Source: Cryptomeria japonica (taxonomy: Eukaryota > Streptophyta > Pinopsida > Cupressales > Cupressaceae). From it: 64,000 nt of DNA. The stretch's first letter is position 1. Each line of letters begins with the position of its first letter. The stretch covers positions 27,296,272-27,360,271 of the forward strand of contig NC_081405.1 in NCBI RefSeq assembly GCF_030272615.1, in the 5' to 3' direction. The position numbers and the translations under genes are program-made. The notes below the pieces were generated by a model. The model saw nothing but the letters and a program-made list of their open reading frames with translations, was not told where the DNA came from and searched no databases. Positions 1-11,075 of this stretch are shown piece after piece.

Positions 1-549
1 GTGGAATCTCTCACAAATCTCTTGGACATCCTGCTTCTTAAACCATCTTCCATTATCAATAATGATGGAGATGGGAATACCATAGTGGTAGATAATGTAA
101 TTTAAGATAAATGAGGAAATTTGTTTCCCAGTGACCATTTTTAGAGGCACTGCCTCAATCCATTTGGTAAAATGTTTTGTTGCTACTAAGATGAACTTAT
201 GTTCGTTAGAATAAAAAGGATGAATTTTACCCACAGGGTCTAGACCTTATTGAGAAAAAGGCCACGAGCTTGCCAGAGGATGGAGCTCCCATGATGGTGC
301 ATGTATGAGATTGATGTGAATCTGGCATTGCTTGTATTTTTTAGCATATGTGAATGAATATTTTTCCATAGTAGGCCAATAATAATCCAATCGTAAGAGT
401 TTCTTAGCTAGTGTGAGACCACTTGAATGAGTGCCACAAATACCTTCATGGACTTCATTTAAAGCCTTCTCAGATTTGTCACATTCGAGGCACCTGAGGA
501 GAGTACCATCCAGACCTCGTCTATAAAGGGTAATAAAGGGTATCAACAA
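1..549 (-). pseudogene. G1 integrase, zinc-binding domain and start of catalytic core (partial)
   Basis: The - strand translation from 549 downwards contains an H2C2-like integrase zinc-binding region: EGICGTHSSG, then LRLDYYWPTM, then the CQ of KKYKQCQIH. At 1-90 it continues into the integrase core with the segment YGIPISIIIDNG, where the D of IDNG is the second catalytic Asp position. The core is cut by the window edge, so the third catalytic residue cannot be checked. A frame break near 247 separates the two parts. In an intact element this enzyme inserts the cDNA into the genome. Confidence 0.8.
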
Positions 550-957
550 CTATAGTATAACGAGCAGATTGACGAATACATTTTTTCTTTTGGTTTCTTA
601 AGAGGTCAATGGGAAGGATATTATCGTTTAGGTACATCTACATTTGGCCATAGCAGGAGGAATCGGGTCTGGATATTTGGCAAACCAATTGGGTATCAGG
701 GGAGTCATGAGCTAGGTAAAATAATTCTTTCACCAGGAATTCGTAACGCTCTTTATTTTCTTATATTTGCAAGAGAGATGCAACTGTAGCCATGATATCT
801 GCTACTTTGTTTTCCTTCCTTGAGATTTGTATGAAAGTGATCTCAGCAAATTACTTTTTGAAATCATCAATCAAATTTTATAAGTCGTGAGTTAATTATC
901 CTTGGTTTGATATTCATCATTAATCCGATTGATCACTAATTAAGAATCTCCATAAAC
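550..957 (-). other. G1 spacer between RNase H and integrase, decayed
   Basis: No open frame of useful length. By position this is the polyprotein linker between the second RNase H and integrase of G1. I see no separate gene here. Confidence 0.5.
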
Positions 958-1248
958 CTATAGCTCTTTGATTTTCCATTCAATAGCCATCTTGATTCCA
1001 ATGACTAATGCCTCATACTTTGTTGTCTTATTAGTAGATGGAAAGCTCAATTTGTATGATTTTGGGATTGTATGCCCTTGAGGTGTTATGAAAAGTATGT
1101 CGGCACCTAATCCATGTTGTGTGTAGGAACCATAAAAATACAATTTCCAGGTTTTCTTGTTGGTTGTGAGAACATTTGCATCAGGAAATTCAATCTGCAA
1201 TGGAGTATCATTAGGCAAGGGTGCTTCTATTAGTTGATCAGTGATCAC
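958..1248 (-). pseudogene. G1 second RNase H (aRNH-type) fragment
   Basis: The translation has WKLYFYGSYTQHGLGAD, then FITPQGHTIPKSYKLSF, then TKYEALVIGIKMAIEW. This is the pattern of the additional, archaeal-type RNase H found after the normal gypsy RNase H in Tat elements (usual form WxLYFDGS...G.G..I..P.G...EYEAL). The first catalytic Asp (YFDGS) reads Tyr here (YFYGS), so this copy should be inactive. It directly follows the gypsy RNase H remnant at 1249-1765. Confidence 0.75.
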
Positions 1249-1765
1249 TTATCCTTTCATAGCCTTTCTATCGACATACTCAATATCAAACTCACTCAAG
1301 AGCATGAACCATTTTTCTAGTCGACCTGTCAATGTTACCTTGTTGAGAAGATATTTCAGAGGGTTTATTTTCACTATCAACTTAACTGAATGAGTCGGTA
1401 TATAATATCGTAGCTTTTGAGATGCAAACACTATTGCTTAAACATGTCTTCCCAACTGATGTGTAGTTAAGTTTGTAGCCAACCAAGGTTCGACTAATAT
1501 AGTATATTTCTCTCTCCTTTCCTTCTTGATCTTACTGCGCTAGAAGATCTCCCAATGATATTGATGTGGCAAAAATGTAGAGTAACAAAGGCTTTCCTTC
1601 TATTGCCGATGCTAATATAGGTGGAGTTACTAGATATTCTTTTATAGTGTTAAAGGTGTGTTCACATTTATCATCCCACCTGAATAAAGTATTTTTGTGC
1701 AGGAGGTGCATGAATGGATGACAATTGTCGATCAGTTGAGCTATGAACCTTCTTATAGACTGCAA
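1249..1765 (-). pseudogene. G1 gypsy-type RNase H and connection domain, broken
   Basis: Two open pieces: 1532-1765 gives RRFIAQLIDNCHPFMHLL and FRWDDKCEHTFNTIKEYL followed by PPILASAIEGKPLLLYI, the usual connection into RNase H. 1249-1431 gives NPLKYLLNK...GRLEKWFMLLSEFDIEYV, the end of the gypsy RNase H. A frame break lies between them (about 1432-1531). It would degrade the RNA of RNA-DNA hybrids in a working element. Confidence 0.8.
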
Positions 1766-2460
1766 CCTTCCTTGGAGAGAATGTAGCTAACTAATGTTCT
1801 TGGGAAATTCCATTTCCATGATAGCCTTTACCTTATTCGGATCCACTTCTATTCCATGAGCTGAAATGATGTATCCCAGAAGTTTACCTAATGTGACCCC
1901 AAAAGTACACTTTTTTAGATTTAGCCTCAACTTGTATTGTTCTAGCCTTTGAAATATCTTATCCAAGATTTCCAGATGCTCTTCTCATGTGTGTGATTTT
2001 GCTAGTATATCATCTACATAATCCTCCATGTATGTATGCATAATATCATGGAAAATAGTTGTCATAGCTCTTTGATATGTAGCACATGCATTCTTGAGCC
2101 CAAATGGCATGATGTTCCAACAGAAAGTACCCCAGGGTCATGTCAAAGTTGTCTTCTCCTGATCTTCAGGTGTTATTTTTATTTGGTTATACCCTGAGAA
2201 TCCATCCATTAGATAAAATATTTCATGATCGGTTGTCAGATCTACAAAGATATTGATGCTTGGCAGTGGAAAATCATCTTTTGGACATGCATTATTCAGG
2301 GCCCTGAAGTTTGTGCACACTCTGATAGTTTTGTCTAGTTTAGAAACAGGTACAATATTGGACACCTAGTCTAGATATGCGACTGTTCTTATGAATCCTA
2401 CTTCCAACAACTTCATTAGTTCTACTTTGATGAGAAGAGCTATGTGAGGATGCATCTTTC
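1766..2460 (-). pseudogene. G1 reverse transcriptase (RT)
   Basis: The frame at 2138-2365 has RVCTNFRALNNACPKDDFPLP and LMDGFSGYNQIKI, classic gypsy RT motifs. Below it, MPFGLKNACATYQRAM and then YVDDILAKS follow, with the catalytic YVDD at about 2009-2020 (- strand). Stops break the frame, for example a TAG where family members carry Trp (YLDWVSN) just above 2365. The active-site residues survive although the polyprotein does not. Confidence 0.88.
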
Positions 2461-2783
2461 TTAGTTTTTGTTTGACGGGTTTAGCTCCTAGAGTAACATT
2501 TAGATGATGCATAATGAGTTCTAGATCCAACCTTGGCATGTTTGCATTTGACCAAGCGAATTTGATTTGTCTCCTCTTGAATAAATCACTATAGTCTTGC
2601 CTCTCCTTCTATAAAGTGATGTTGTTGGATGTAAAACTTTAGGATTTTTTGAAGTACCAATGTTAATCGCTTCTGTTTTCTCAATCAATATGGCAGATCT
2701 CTCTTGAAAATGTTTAGGTAGAGTGTCAAATCTCCCATCCTCAGGAGCTTAAAGGAGGTTTTCACCATTGGATACATCCTTTC
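2461..2783 (-). pseudogene. G1 linker upstream of RT, left of the C1 insertion
   Basis: The - strand carries decayed polyprotein between protease and RT, including the frame DGRFDTLPKHFQERSAILIE. The C1 target duplication CTTTC is at 2779-2783, and the G1 sequence resumes at 32723. Confidence 0.55.
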
Positions 2784-4268
2784 TATTGGCATATTGGCAT
2801 AACTGATGGTGATGATGATGTATCGATAAAGGACTATTCTTGATGATATAATTATGATATGATGCTTAATGATTAGTTGCTTGTGTTATCATTGATGGCA
2901 ACCATGTTTGTTTATGTTTGGTATATCATCTAAGTTATCTAAGCCAAACCGATAATGGTATGTTTGCTAAGTTGACAGTGAACCGGTAAGAAGGAACAAT
3001 GAAGGAGATGGTTCCAGTAGAGAGTCGTGTTGAGTTAAGCGTTGCGGTTTAGAATGTATGCTTATGACATTGTAATGAGTCTATGACTAGAACTGCATCA
3101 TGTTTGGAGAACCAGAAGTCATGTTTGTAATTGATTATTGTATATTCAGCTAGGGTTTGAGAACCAGTAACAAGATCTTTGACCGGTGATGTTTTATGGT
3201 TTGGCGGTGAATCTTATCATGTTCATTACTTAATGATGACATGTCAAAAACCGTGTGTGATGATAAGATTACATTTAAGCGCATACAAGGATTGAATTTC
3301 TTGGGAATCAGCGAAGTGCTTAGCAGAATGTGTTAAGGGTTTGACAGCTTATCAGATCGATGTGTGGTGATGTGTTATGATCATTCAACTACTGTAATTA
3401 TCTTGAAATTTGTTGCAATGATCTGTATGATGATCTGTAATGATTTGTAATGATTTGATATGATATATGATGTAAATTCAATGAATTTTGAATGTTGTTA
3501 TGGTTTTGTAACCGACCTAGTTGAGAAGTATATTTAGGTCGAGTTTGAGAAGGTTTAGTGTGTCGGTGATTAGAAAAGCAGAGTGTGCCGAACCAAATTG
3601 AGATGTTTGCATGTGTGAAGCAAATTGGAGCTGAAATGGATCTGTACTAGCAAGCAGAGATTGCATTGATCAGATCATTTATCTATTGTTTCCTAACTGT
3701 TGTAGCAATATTAAAATCCCTTAACCGGGTAGGTCCTAATAGGCCCAATCTTGTAAATCCCTTAACTAGGTGGCTCATTAATTTGGGTTTAAATCCTTTA
3801 GCAAGGTTACTCCTAACAGGGTATAGCTCCTAATAGAGTTGAGGTTAAAATCCCTTCACCTGGTGACTCCTAACATGGTCTTCTCTTAACCGGACATTAT
3901 TGTAAAGCTCCTAACCGGGCTAGGCCTTTAACAGGGCACATTCTAAAAGAGTGCAAATATTTTGTGGGTACCAATTCTCACTGTGGTTTTTCCCATTTGG
4001 GTTTCTACATGAAAAATCTTTGTGTTCATGTTGTGGATGGATTGTTAAGATATTCATTTGATGTCTTTACTATATTTTCTTAATGATGAACACTTAAGTA
4101 GCTACTGATAATGTTCTAGTATATCTAATTTGAAGACTATTTGATATGCTACCGGTACTGGTTATGAACTATTTTGTGAAGTATTTTGTAGATTGGTGAA
4201 AGATTGCAGTTTATTGATATCACTGATTCACTCCCCCTCTCAGTGTTAACCGGATCCTGACAATAACA
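2784..4268 (+). repeat. C1 5' LTR
   Basis: 1485 bp, matching 31241-32722 along its length. It ends in AATAACA directly before a degenerate primer site. It contains an array of CCTTAACCGGGT-like units at about 3710-3960 and the conserved C-tract GATTCACTCCCCCTCTCAGT at about 4225-4245. Confidence 0.88.
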
Positions 4269-4269
4269 A

Positions 4270-4282
4270 TTGCTATCAAATA
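4270..4282 (+). other. C1 degenerate primer binding site
   Basis: TTGCTATCAAATA sits where C2 and C3 have TTGATATCAGAGC and TTGGTATCAGAGC, complementary to initiator tRNA-Met. Several primer-pairing bases are lost. Confidence 0.6.
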
Positions 4283-4340
4283 ATTAGGTCCTCTTTGTGC
4301 AGAAGCCTAACCGCTTGAGGTAAAGATCCTTGAGGATAAC

Positions 4341-5714
4341 ATGGGGGAAGGTTCAATGAGAAAATGAGAGTTTACACAAAAGCTTGCAAAATCTAAAGAA
4401 TCCTATGATGAACTAAAGGTCAAGTACAAAGCTTCACTAGCTAAGAGAAGAGAGATGAATGAGCAGTTGATGGAATTCATAGAAAGTAGTTCATCAGATG
4501 AAGCAAGCATTGATTCCTTGGTTAATGAGTTGGATAATCTTAATGATGATAAGACAAATCTAAGGAGAGAGTTGGAAGCCCTTGCCATCAGAATTAGTCA
4601 AGAGTTGGAAGCCATGAGAATAGTTGAAGACATAATAAAAGATAAGGATCATGAGATCTTAAACCTAAATCAGGAGATTAGTACCTTGCATGCACAACTT
4701 CATGAGGAAAAAGAGGAAAAAGAAGAAAAAGAGGAAAAAGAGGAAAAAGATGAAATACAAGTAGATCTAGACATGGCTATGTCTCTTAGAGAAAGTCTTA
4801 CAAAGAAGAATGAGGAACTTACCAAAGAGATGGTTGATGCTAATGAGATACTAGCTAAATTCAACAAGAGCACTGTTATGCTTGATGAGAAGATTCAGTC
4901 ACATAGGCAGAATGGAGATACACATGGCTTGGGATTCATAACCTTTGAACAAGGACAACCATCAAGTACCGAGGACACCAAGCATGAAGCCAAATTTGCA
5001 CTAAAGACCAAAAAGAAGAATACCGATAATAGAACCTACAAACCAGTATGTTTTAATTTTTGTAAGGTAGGTCATACTGCTAATATTTGTAGAATTAGAT
5101 CTAGTACTTTTGATGGATATAGATCTAATGCATATGAAGGATATAATCCTAGTACTTTTAATGGATATTGCTTCAATTGCAACAAGTATGGGCATAAAGT
5201 TGTTGAGTGCAGGTCCTGGGTGAACAATCTAAGATCTTACATGGGTCAAAGGTCTAATGGCAATTGGCAGAGATCTTACAATAACCAAAGAAACCCTAAT
5301 TGATAGAGATCTTATAATGATTGGAGGAACCCTACTTGGCAGAGACCTTATGTGAACCGGTCTAGTCCATATGATATGGAGAATAGATGGAATATGACTT
5401 GTTCAATCTGTCACAACTATGGACATGTTGCAATGAATTGCTGAAGGAGAACTGGTAGAGGCAATGTTGGACCCTGGAGCGCATCTGGAATGGCATGTTT
5501 CCATTGTCACAAACTGGGACAGCTTGCAAGGTTTTGCAGAGCTAAAATGAACAAACTGGTTAATCAGTCTATTGACCAGAAAGGAAAGAAGAAAGTTGAT
5601 GTTGAAGAAACCAAAAGTGAGATGAATAAGATATGGAAGAAGAAAAGTGAGGAGTTATCGTCTGAAGACTCCCATTCTTCACCTAGTGTGGAGAATCCTT
5701 CATCGGTAAACTAA
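4341..5714 (+). pseudogene. C1 gag C-terminal half: coiled coil plus zinc knuckles
   Basis: One frame from ATG 4341 is broken by TGA at 4365 and then open from 4455 to 5303. It encodes an acidic, coiled-coil-rich region with a KEE repeat run (about 4708-4750), a GLGF motif, and two knuckles: CFNFCKVGHTANIC (spacing off by one) and CFNCNKYGHKVVEC (canonical CX2CX4HX4C). After TGA-TAG at 5301-5306 come CSICHNYGHVAMNC, another stop, and CFHCHKLGQLARFC, where His is replaced by Gln. The UBN2-type N-terminal half of gag seen in C2 is missing. The protein would bind and package element RNA. Confidence 0.82.
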
Positions 5715-6020
5715 GCAATGATGAAGCTTAGGGGGAACATATTGTCAGATCCATTTCGACCCCCTGAATGGTGTACAGTAAGTCAAATCTACATATTTTG
5801 ATGCAATATGATGTTACAAACTGATTTTGAGATATATTTGGTAAATTGAATGTGATATGTGTGTCGATATCAAGTATTAGAGTTGAACAGTAATTAGGGT
5901 ATGTTTGATCGGTATGACAAAAGGTAAATAAAAGGTGTTTTGTAGTTTCATTTCTCACTTAACACTTTTGAGAGCACATCTAGAGAGAAACATGAACCTA
6001 GAAGAAATTTTGATTATTAC
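5715..6020 (+). other. C1 internal remnant left of the T insertion; no protease or integrase
   Basis: Downstream of gag I find no copia protease (DSG) or integrase motif. The sequence resumes after T at 29025 in a decayed stretch just upstream of RT. The target duplication of T (ATTAC) is at 6016-6020. Confidence 0.55.
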
Positions 6021-6349
6021 TATTGGAGTTGAGGAAAAAATAATTTTACAGCTCCCAAAGATCACCTGCATGCAAACTTGTCACAGAAGGAGAGAAGCAA
6101 AAAAGTTATGGAGGCCAGAATTCAAAGATCCAGAAAAGAGGATTCATATTGATTGTACAACCAAAATGCAATTCAATAATTACAATTGTTATGAAAAATA
6201 CAAAGAGAGAATTCTTATAAAAGGATACTCAAAACCCTAAAGGAGAAAACCCTAAAGAATTATAAGATTCCTAAGTTTAGCTTAAGCATGGAGTATAATA
6301 GACTAATAATTAAATAAATAATTATTAGCTATAAATTATTACTCTAACA
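6021..6349 (-). repeat. T 3' LTR
   Basis: 329 bp; by eye roughly 20 differences from the split 5' LTR, mostly transitions. It contains a palindromic AT stretch around 6303-6327. Confidence 0.88.
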
Positions 6350-6360
6350 CCCCCCCTTAA
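6350..6360 (-). other. T polypurine tract
   Basis: Read on the - strand it is TTAAGGGGGGG, directly before TGTTAGAG of the 3' LTR. It primes plus-strand DNA synthesis. Confidence 0.8.
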
Positions 6361-7968
6361 GATGAACTTAGAGAGAAGCCAAAAAACAACTAAGAACTAA
6401 AAAAGGCATGTAAAAAATGCAGGAAAGCAACAATGGGTCCCGACAACTAGGCCTGATGAGGTACCCAAGTACAATAAAATCTTTGTAAAGTGGAGAAAAA
6501 GGAGAAAACCTCATGGGAACAAAAATCCTCTCCAAGAAGAGATGAAAGCTCAAGTGAAGGACTAAGAAGCCTCCAAACAAAAGTGTTCCAGAAGATAGGA
6601 ACAAAAAGAGGAGAATGAAGAACACCACTGAAGCATGAAATAGTTGCAAACATTGTCGAAGAGTAACTGTTGATCTAAAAAACCTCCACTGAAATAGAAC
6701 ATGACCAGGTAGAGAAGACTGTAATCTGCATGAGTGCTCTCAAATGACACTACTCAAATCAGATGGCAAACAAAGGCAAACAACTGAACTCGAAGATACA
6801 AATGGCATAAAACACCAAAGCCTGAAGAGTTGACCAATCAAACCAAGGAATCATTAGAGCAATAGGACAAACCTCCCCATAATATTGAAAAGGGAGAGGG
6901 ACAGGGACACTAAAAAAATCAGCCAACAAGAACTGCATGATGAAGAACCAGGAACAACGAAGGTGTAGAGAAAGTACATAGTGTCATGGAAGGAACACTC
7001 ACTTGACACACATCATGAGGCTAATGTCATGGAAGGAACACTCACATGACAAAGGTAGATGACAAACAAAGGCAAACATCAACCCCCCCATGGCACTTTA
7101 TAAGTAATGCATGTACAATAAGGAACAAGATGTGCAAGATCCCAAGTATACAATGCATGATGGCACTTTATCTCAGTGTGTTTGCATAAATAAAATACTA
7201 CAATGATCAGAAGAGACAAAAGACTGGAAATAGAAAGAACAACCAAAGATGAGACATCCTACTCAAAGAATGAGATCCCAGGACCTGAAACATCCAAGAT
7301 ATATACCAGAGTGCTAAAAAACAAAAAAATGAATAAAATATACCTAGAGAAGAATCTGGAAATAAAATTCATATGAATGGAAAGAACACAGAACAATCTT
7401 TCCAACGATATAGTGTTTCCAAAAAATGGAGGTCGGATGCTCAAGTCATGTCTCCCAGAGTGCAAAAAGAACCTTTGGCTTTGATAGAACAAAAAACACC
7501 ATCAAAAAAATAAAATAAAAAATTCAAACGTCTAGATTTGGATAGAGCTCGGAAAGAGCTTTCTGACGATATAAGGTTTTTTAAAAAGCGCCTTCGTATG
7601 ACCAAGTTATGGCCAAAAGAAAAAAAACCTCTTCTAGGGCATAAAAGGGGTTAAAAAAAATATTGACGAAAATTTTCAAACGCATTTGCAAGTACAACCA
7701 TACAGATTTTTGTGCCTCAAAAAATGTGCCAATTAAAAATCATGCCCATGATGCCCTTGTCACAAAAAATAAGCAAATTATATATCAAAATTCATGGAAT
7801 CAACCTTTTAAATCCAACTATGAGGTCCTTTTGGCACCAAAAATGTACCAAAAAATTAGCTACCCCTAGAAATGGAAAAAAAGCAACTGCACAAACCCCC
7901 GAATACATAGATCTGAAGAACAATGCCCAAAATCTCTCATGAAGAGAACAGGGGCATGCAGATCTGGA
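6361..7968 (-). other. T interior, non-coding
   Basis: About 1.6 kb, purine-rich on the + strand, with no domain I recognise in any frame. Short internal repeats are present: TCATGGAAGGAACACTCAC occurs near 6983 and again near 7026, and GGCACTTTAT occurs near 7092 and 7162. Confidence 0.65.
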
Positions 7969-7980
7969 GCTCTGATACCA
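7969..7980 (-). other. T primer binding site
   Basis: On the - strand, TGGTATCAGAGC follows the LTR end CTCCAATA with no spacer. It matches the initiator tRNA-Met primer site common in plant LTR elements. This fixes the orientation of T. Confidence 0.85.
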
Positions 7981-8226
7981 TATTGGAGTTGAGGAAAAAT
8001 CAACTCTACAACTCCCAAAGATCACCTACATGCAAACCTTTCACAGAAGGAGAGAAGCAAAAAAGCTATGGAGGCTAGAATTCAGAGATCCAAAAAAGAG
8101 GAGTCATATTGATTGTGCAACCAGAATGCAATTCAATAATTACAATTGTTATGAAAAATACAAAGAGAGAATCCTTATAAAAGGATACTCGAAACCCTAA
8201 AGGAGAAAACCCTAAAGAATTATAAG
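7981..8226 (-). repeat. T 5' LTR, part 1 (inner 246 bp)
   Basis: Matches 6021-6266. It is cut by G2 at 8226/8227 and continues at 28937. ATAAG (8222-8226) is the duplicated target of G2. Confidence 0.88.
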
Positions 8227-9003
8227 TGTAGACATCTAAAATTGTCCTGTCTAATTAAATAAATATTTATTTATTTAATTACTTTAGCCTAACTCTTCTA
8301 TTAATTGAATAAATCTTTATTTATTTAATTAATTCATTTATCATCTTCTAGCCTTATTTCTCATTTAAATAAATACATTTGTTTATTTAAATTACCCTTT
8401 TCCCAAATTAAATAAATATCTTATTTATTTAATTGATCCCACTTCTTCTATTAATTAAATAAATATTTTTAATTAATTCACTATCATTTTCTACCTATGA
8501 CACATGTCATTCATCTCTTAATTCTTACACTACCTACCCTCTCATTATTTTATTATTTCTTCTACCTACCCTTTAATCATAGCCGACCATTTATCTTTTA
8601 CACCTCTCAATCTTATCCCTCCGTTTCTTATAGTGTCTTCTATATAAGGAGATGCTTCCTTCATTATCAACCCCCCCGCTGATCAACAACTACTCGACTA
8701 CACTAGCATTCGAACTTTCATATGCGATCTAACTATCAATCACATTTTTGTTCTTTGTTGAGCTCTTGTGCACACATAAAATCTGAGAGAAAATATATCA
8801 AGCAAAATCAATGGAGATAGGAAGAATGGAGATTCAAATCCTATTGGACATGTGATGGTATAATCTTTGTGATTTCATTTTATTTGCATTATCTTAGGTA
8901 ATCTTCATATGTTATGGTGGATCTTTGTTGTTGTTAGGCTAGGGTTTTGTGGTTGAATCTATTTAGTCTTTCAATATTGTTGTTTCCACTTTCACCATAT
9001 ACA
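8227..9003 (+). repeat. G2 5' LTR
   Basis: 777 bp. The first 260 bp carry about five imperfect AT palindromes of the form TTAAATAAAT...ATTTATTTAA. A TATA box is at about 8640. It ends CATATACA just before the primer site. Confidence 0.88.
8638..8650 (+). promoter_or_regulatory. G2 LTR TATA box
   Basis: TTCTATATAAGGA in the 5' LTR, preserved in the 3' LTR at about 28581-28592. Its position suits the U3 promoter of an LTR element; no start site can be shown from sequence. Confidence 0.5.
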
Positions 9004-9024
9004 TTTTGGCATGCCCAGTGGGAC
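9004..9024 (+). other. G2 primer binding region
   Basis: TTTTGGCATGCCCAGTGGGA follows the LTR directly, in the place and style of plant gypsy junctions (TTTGGCGCCC...). I do not assign the tRNA. Confidence 0.55.
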
Positions 9025-11075
9025 TCTTGTCCCTTTTTGCATTTAACATCTTCTGTTGCAGATTTTGTATTTTTGAGGTTGCAAATCTGACATTTCTAAC
9101 AATATTTTGACATTTCCGCATCTGCGCATTTTGAGATTGCATTTTTTATTTTTTGTCACGTCTGTGAACCTCTTAATCGTGTCTATGTTGCCAATAGTAT
9201 TTCATTTTTTAGATTGTAGGTTCTCATTTCAGGCACATTTGTGGGCAATTTAACCACGTCTATGAGATATAATCGTGTTTGTGGTCATTTTATTCGCGTC
9301 TGTGTCTTGTAGATTTTCTTTTTTGCATTTTTTTTGCAGAAAGGCATCTGTGAGGTGTTAAAGAGCGTCTGTGTTGGATAATCGCGTTTGTGTAGGGTAC
9401 AATCACGTATGTGTTCAGTTGTTTGCATTTCTGTTGTTTTATCCAGTTTTAGGGTTTTATTTCGTTATTCGGATTTTAGATCTGGTTTATTTTGAGCTAA
9501 CGTCTTCAGATCTAGCTAACGAAATTGTTGCAGCTTTTCTTGAAAGCAAAATCATTTTGTCGAAGGCCCCTATTTCACAAAGTCTTTTGGATCTAAAATT
9601 TACCTAACTTGTGTGCTTGCAAGAAAAGGTGATCATTTGAAACAATCCAAACTACTAACAAATCTTTGTTGCAGGACCTTGGCAAGGGTTTTTTGATCTT
9701 TATTGTGTGCCTTGTTTTCATAGATTATCAAACACTTCAATTGGTGCACTAAAATTGAACTAGTGTCTTTTGTGTCTTGAGCAATAGGCTCTTTTTGTTT
9801 AATCTTTAGAAGGCCTGTCTCCCCGTGTGGTCATTAGGACTACTAGTGAGGAGAGAATGACCCAAGTGGTAGTGAGGAAAACCCACCTCTTCTGAACCAC
9901 TATAAACAACTGTATCCATGGTGAAAACTATGGATAACGTGTGCTGATTAGTTCATACCGACACTATGTCTCCCCATAAACCCATTTGATCAAATTTATT
10001 TGATCAATTGTAGGGTGTAACCCCTACTGGCTGGGAGCCTTCTGTATTTACAGAGCTGAAAGTGTCGCATGTATGGCCACACAAGCAAATGCAATTACTA
10101 GCACCTTTTTGTTTTAGAAGCTAAAATCCTTCTAGTTGTTGGGGCAGGAGGTCGGACCTCTGGAGTGACCCACACACATACGGTTCTTAGTAGAGATACA
10201 AAGTTCGCCACAAGGAGTTTTCATGGGGACTGATGCTTGGTTGTCCCAAGAAGTGAGTGTCGAGGGTGGATCTAGTGGGGTTAAGCATATAAGTATCCGC
10301 TCTGAATAATGTAGCCTCATGTGGGATCAACAACTATTGTCCTGGCCAACCATAAGAATTGTGCTTGTCTTATTTTGAACTATCAAACATTCAAGACCAA
10401 ACATCAAAACATTGTGTCTTTTGTGTCTTCAAGTGTATGCGAAACATTTTTACATCAAACAACACACTTTTATTTGAGTCATTTTGAGTCTAAACACTTG
10501 CAAACATTGAGTCTTCATCAACATTGTGTCCTCTTGTCATGAATAAAAAATAGTCAAAAATTTAGATTGGGTCACAACAAAACAACTTCACGAATTGGAA
10601 AAATTGCACTCAGTTTTCAGAAACACATTTGTGAAGGGCATAAACGCGTCTGTGTTTTCTTGAGCAACATTCATTTATAAAATCTCAAAAATGTGTTCAT
10701 GTCTGATAGAACTGCGCCTATGTCATTTAAGCGCGTCTGTGAAGTATACAGGTGCATCTATGTTTAGAATTAGAAAAATTTACAGTCCAACAAACAAGAG
10801 CAATCAGTTTCAGACTTATTGAACTTCCTAGGTTATCTCTCCGGGTTTTCATCTAGAATTCAACCTGTCTTTGGGTCTCACAAAGTTCATCATTGCTTTA
10901 CACCTTGCATTACATTCACATTTGTCTAAACTTGAGTCAAAAGGTCACTTGTTTGTCCTCATCCTCCTTTGTCAACACACTACATACAACAACATTTTGC
11001 TAAGTGGTCCCTCATCAAGGTCTATCACCTTTGGGTCTCATTTGGTCTTACTTAGAGTCAAGGTCAACTTACCTC
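9025..11075 (+). other. G2 leader, first part, with a GCGTCTGTG motif array
   Basis: Non-coding leader between primer site and gag, interrupted by G3 after ACCTC (11071-11075). Units like ATCGCGTCTGTG recur at about 9157, 9176, 9254, 9272, 9293, 9363, 9380 and 9402, and again at about 10622, 10643, 10712, 10729 and 10751. I see no credible coding frame; short ORFs here have no recognisable domain. Confidence 0.6.

Noticed and set aside
6368-7492. Several - strand hydrophobic frames in the T interior
   Set aside because: Purine-rich + strand gives Phe/Leu/Ser-rich antisense frames. None has a domain and they overlap in several frames.
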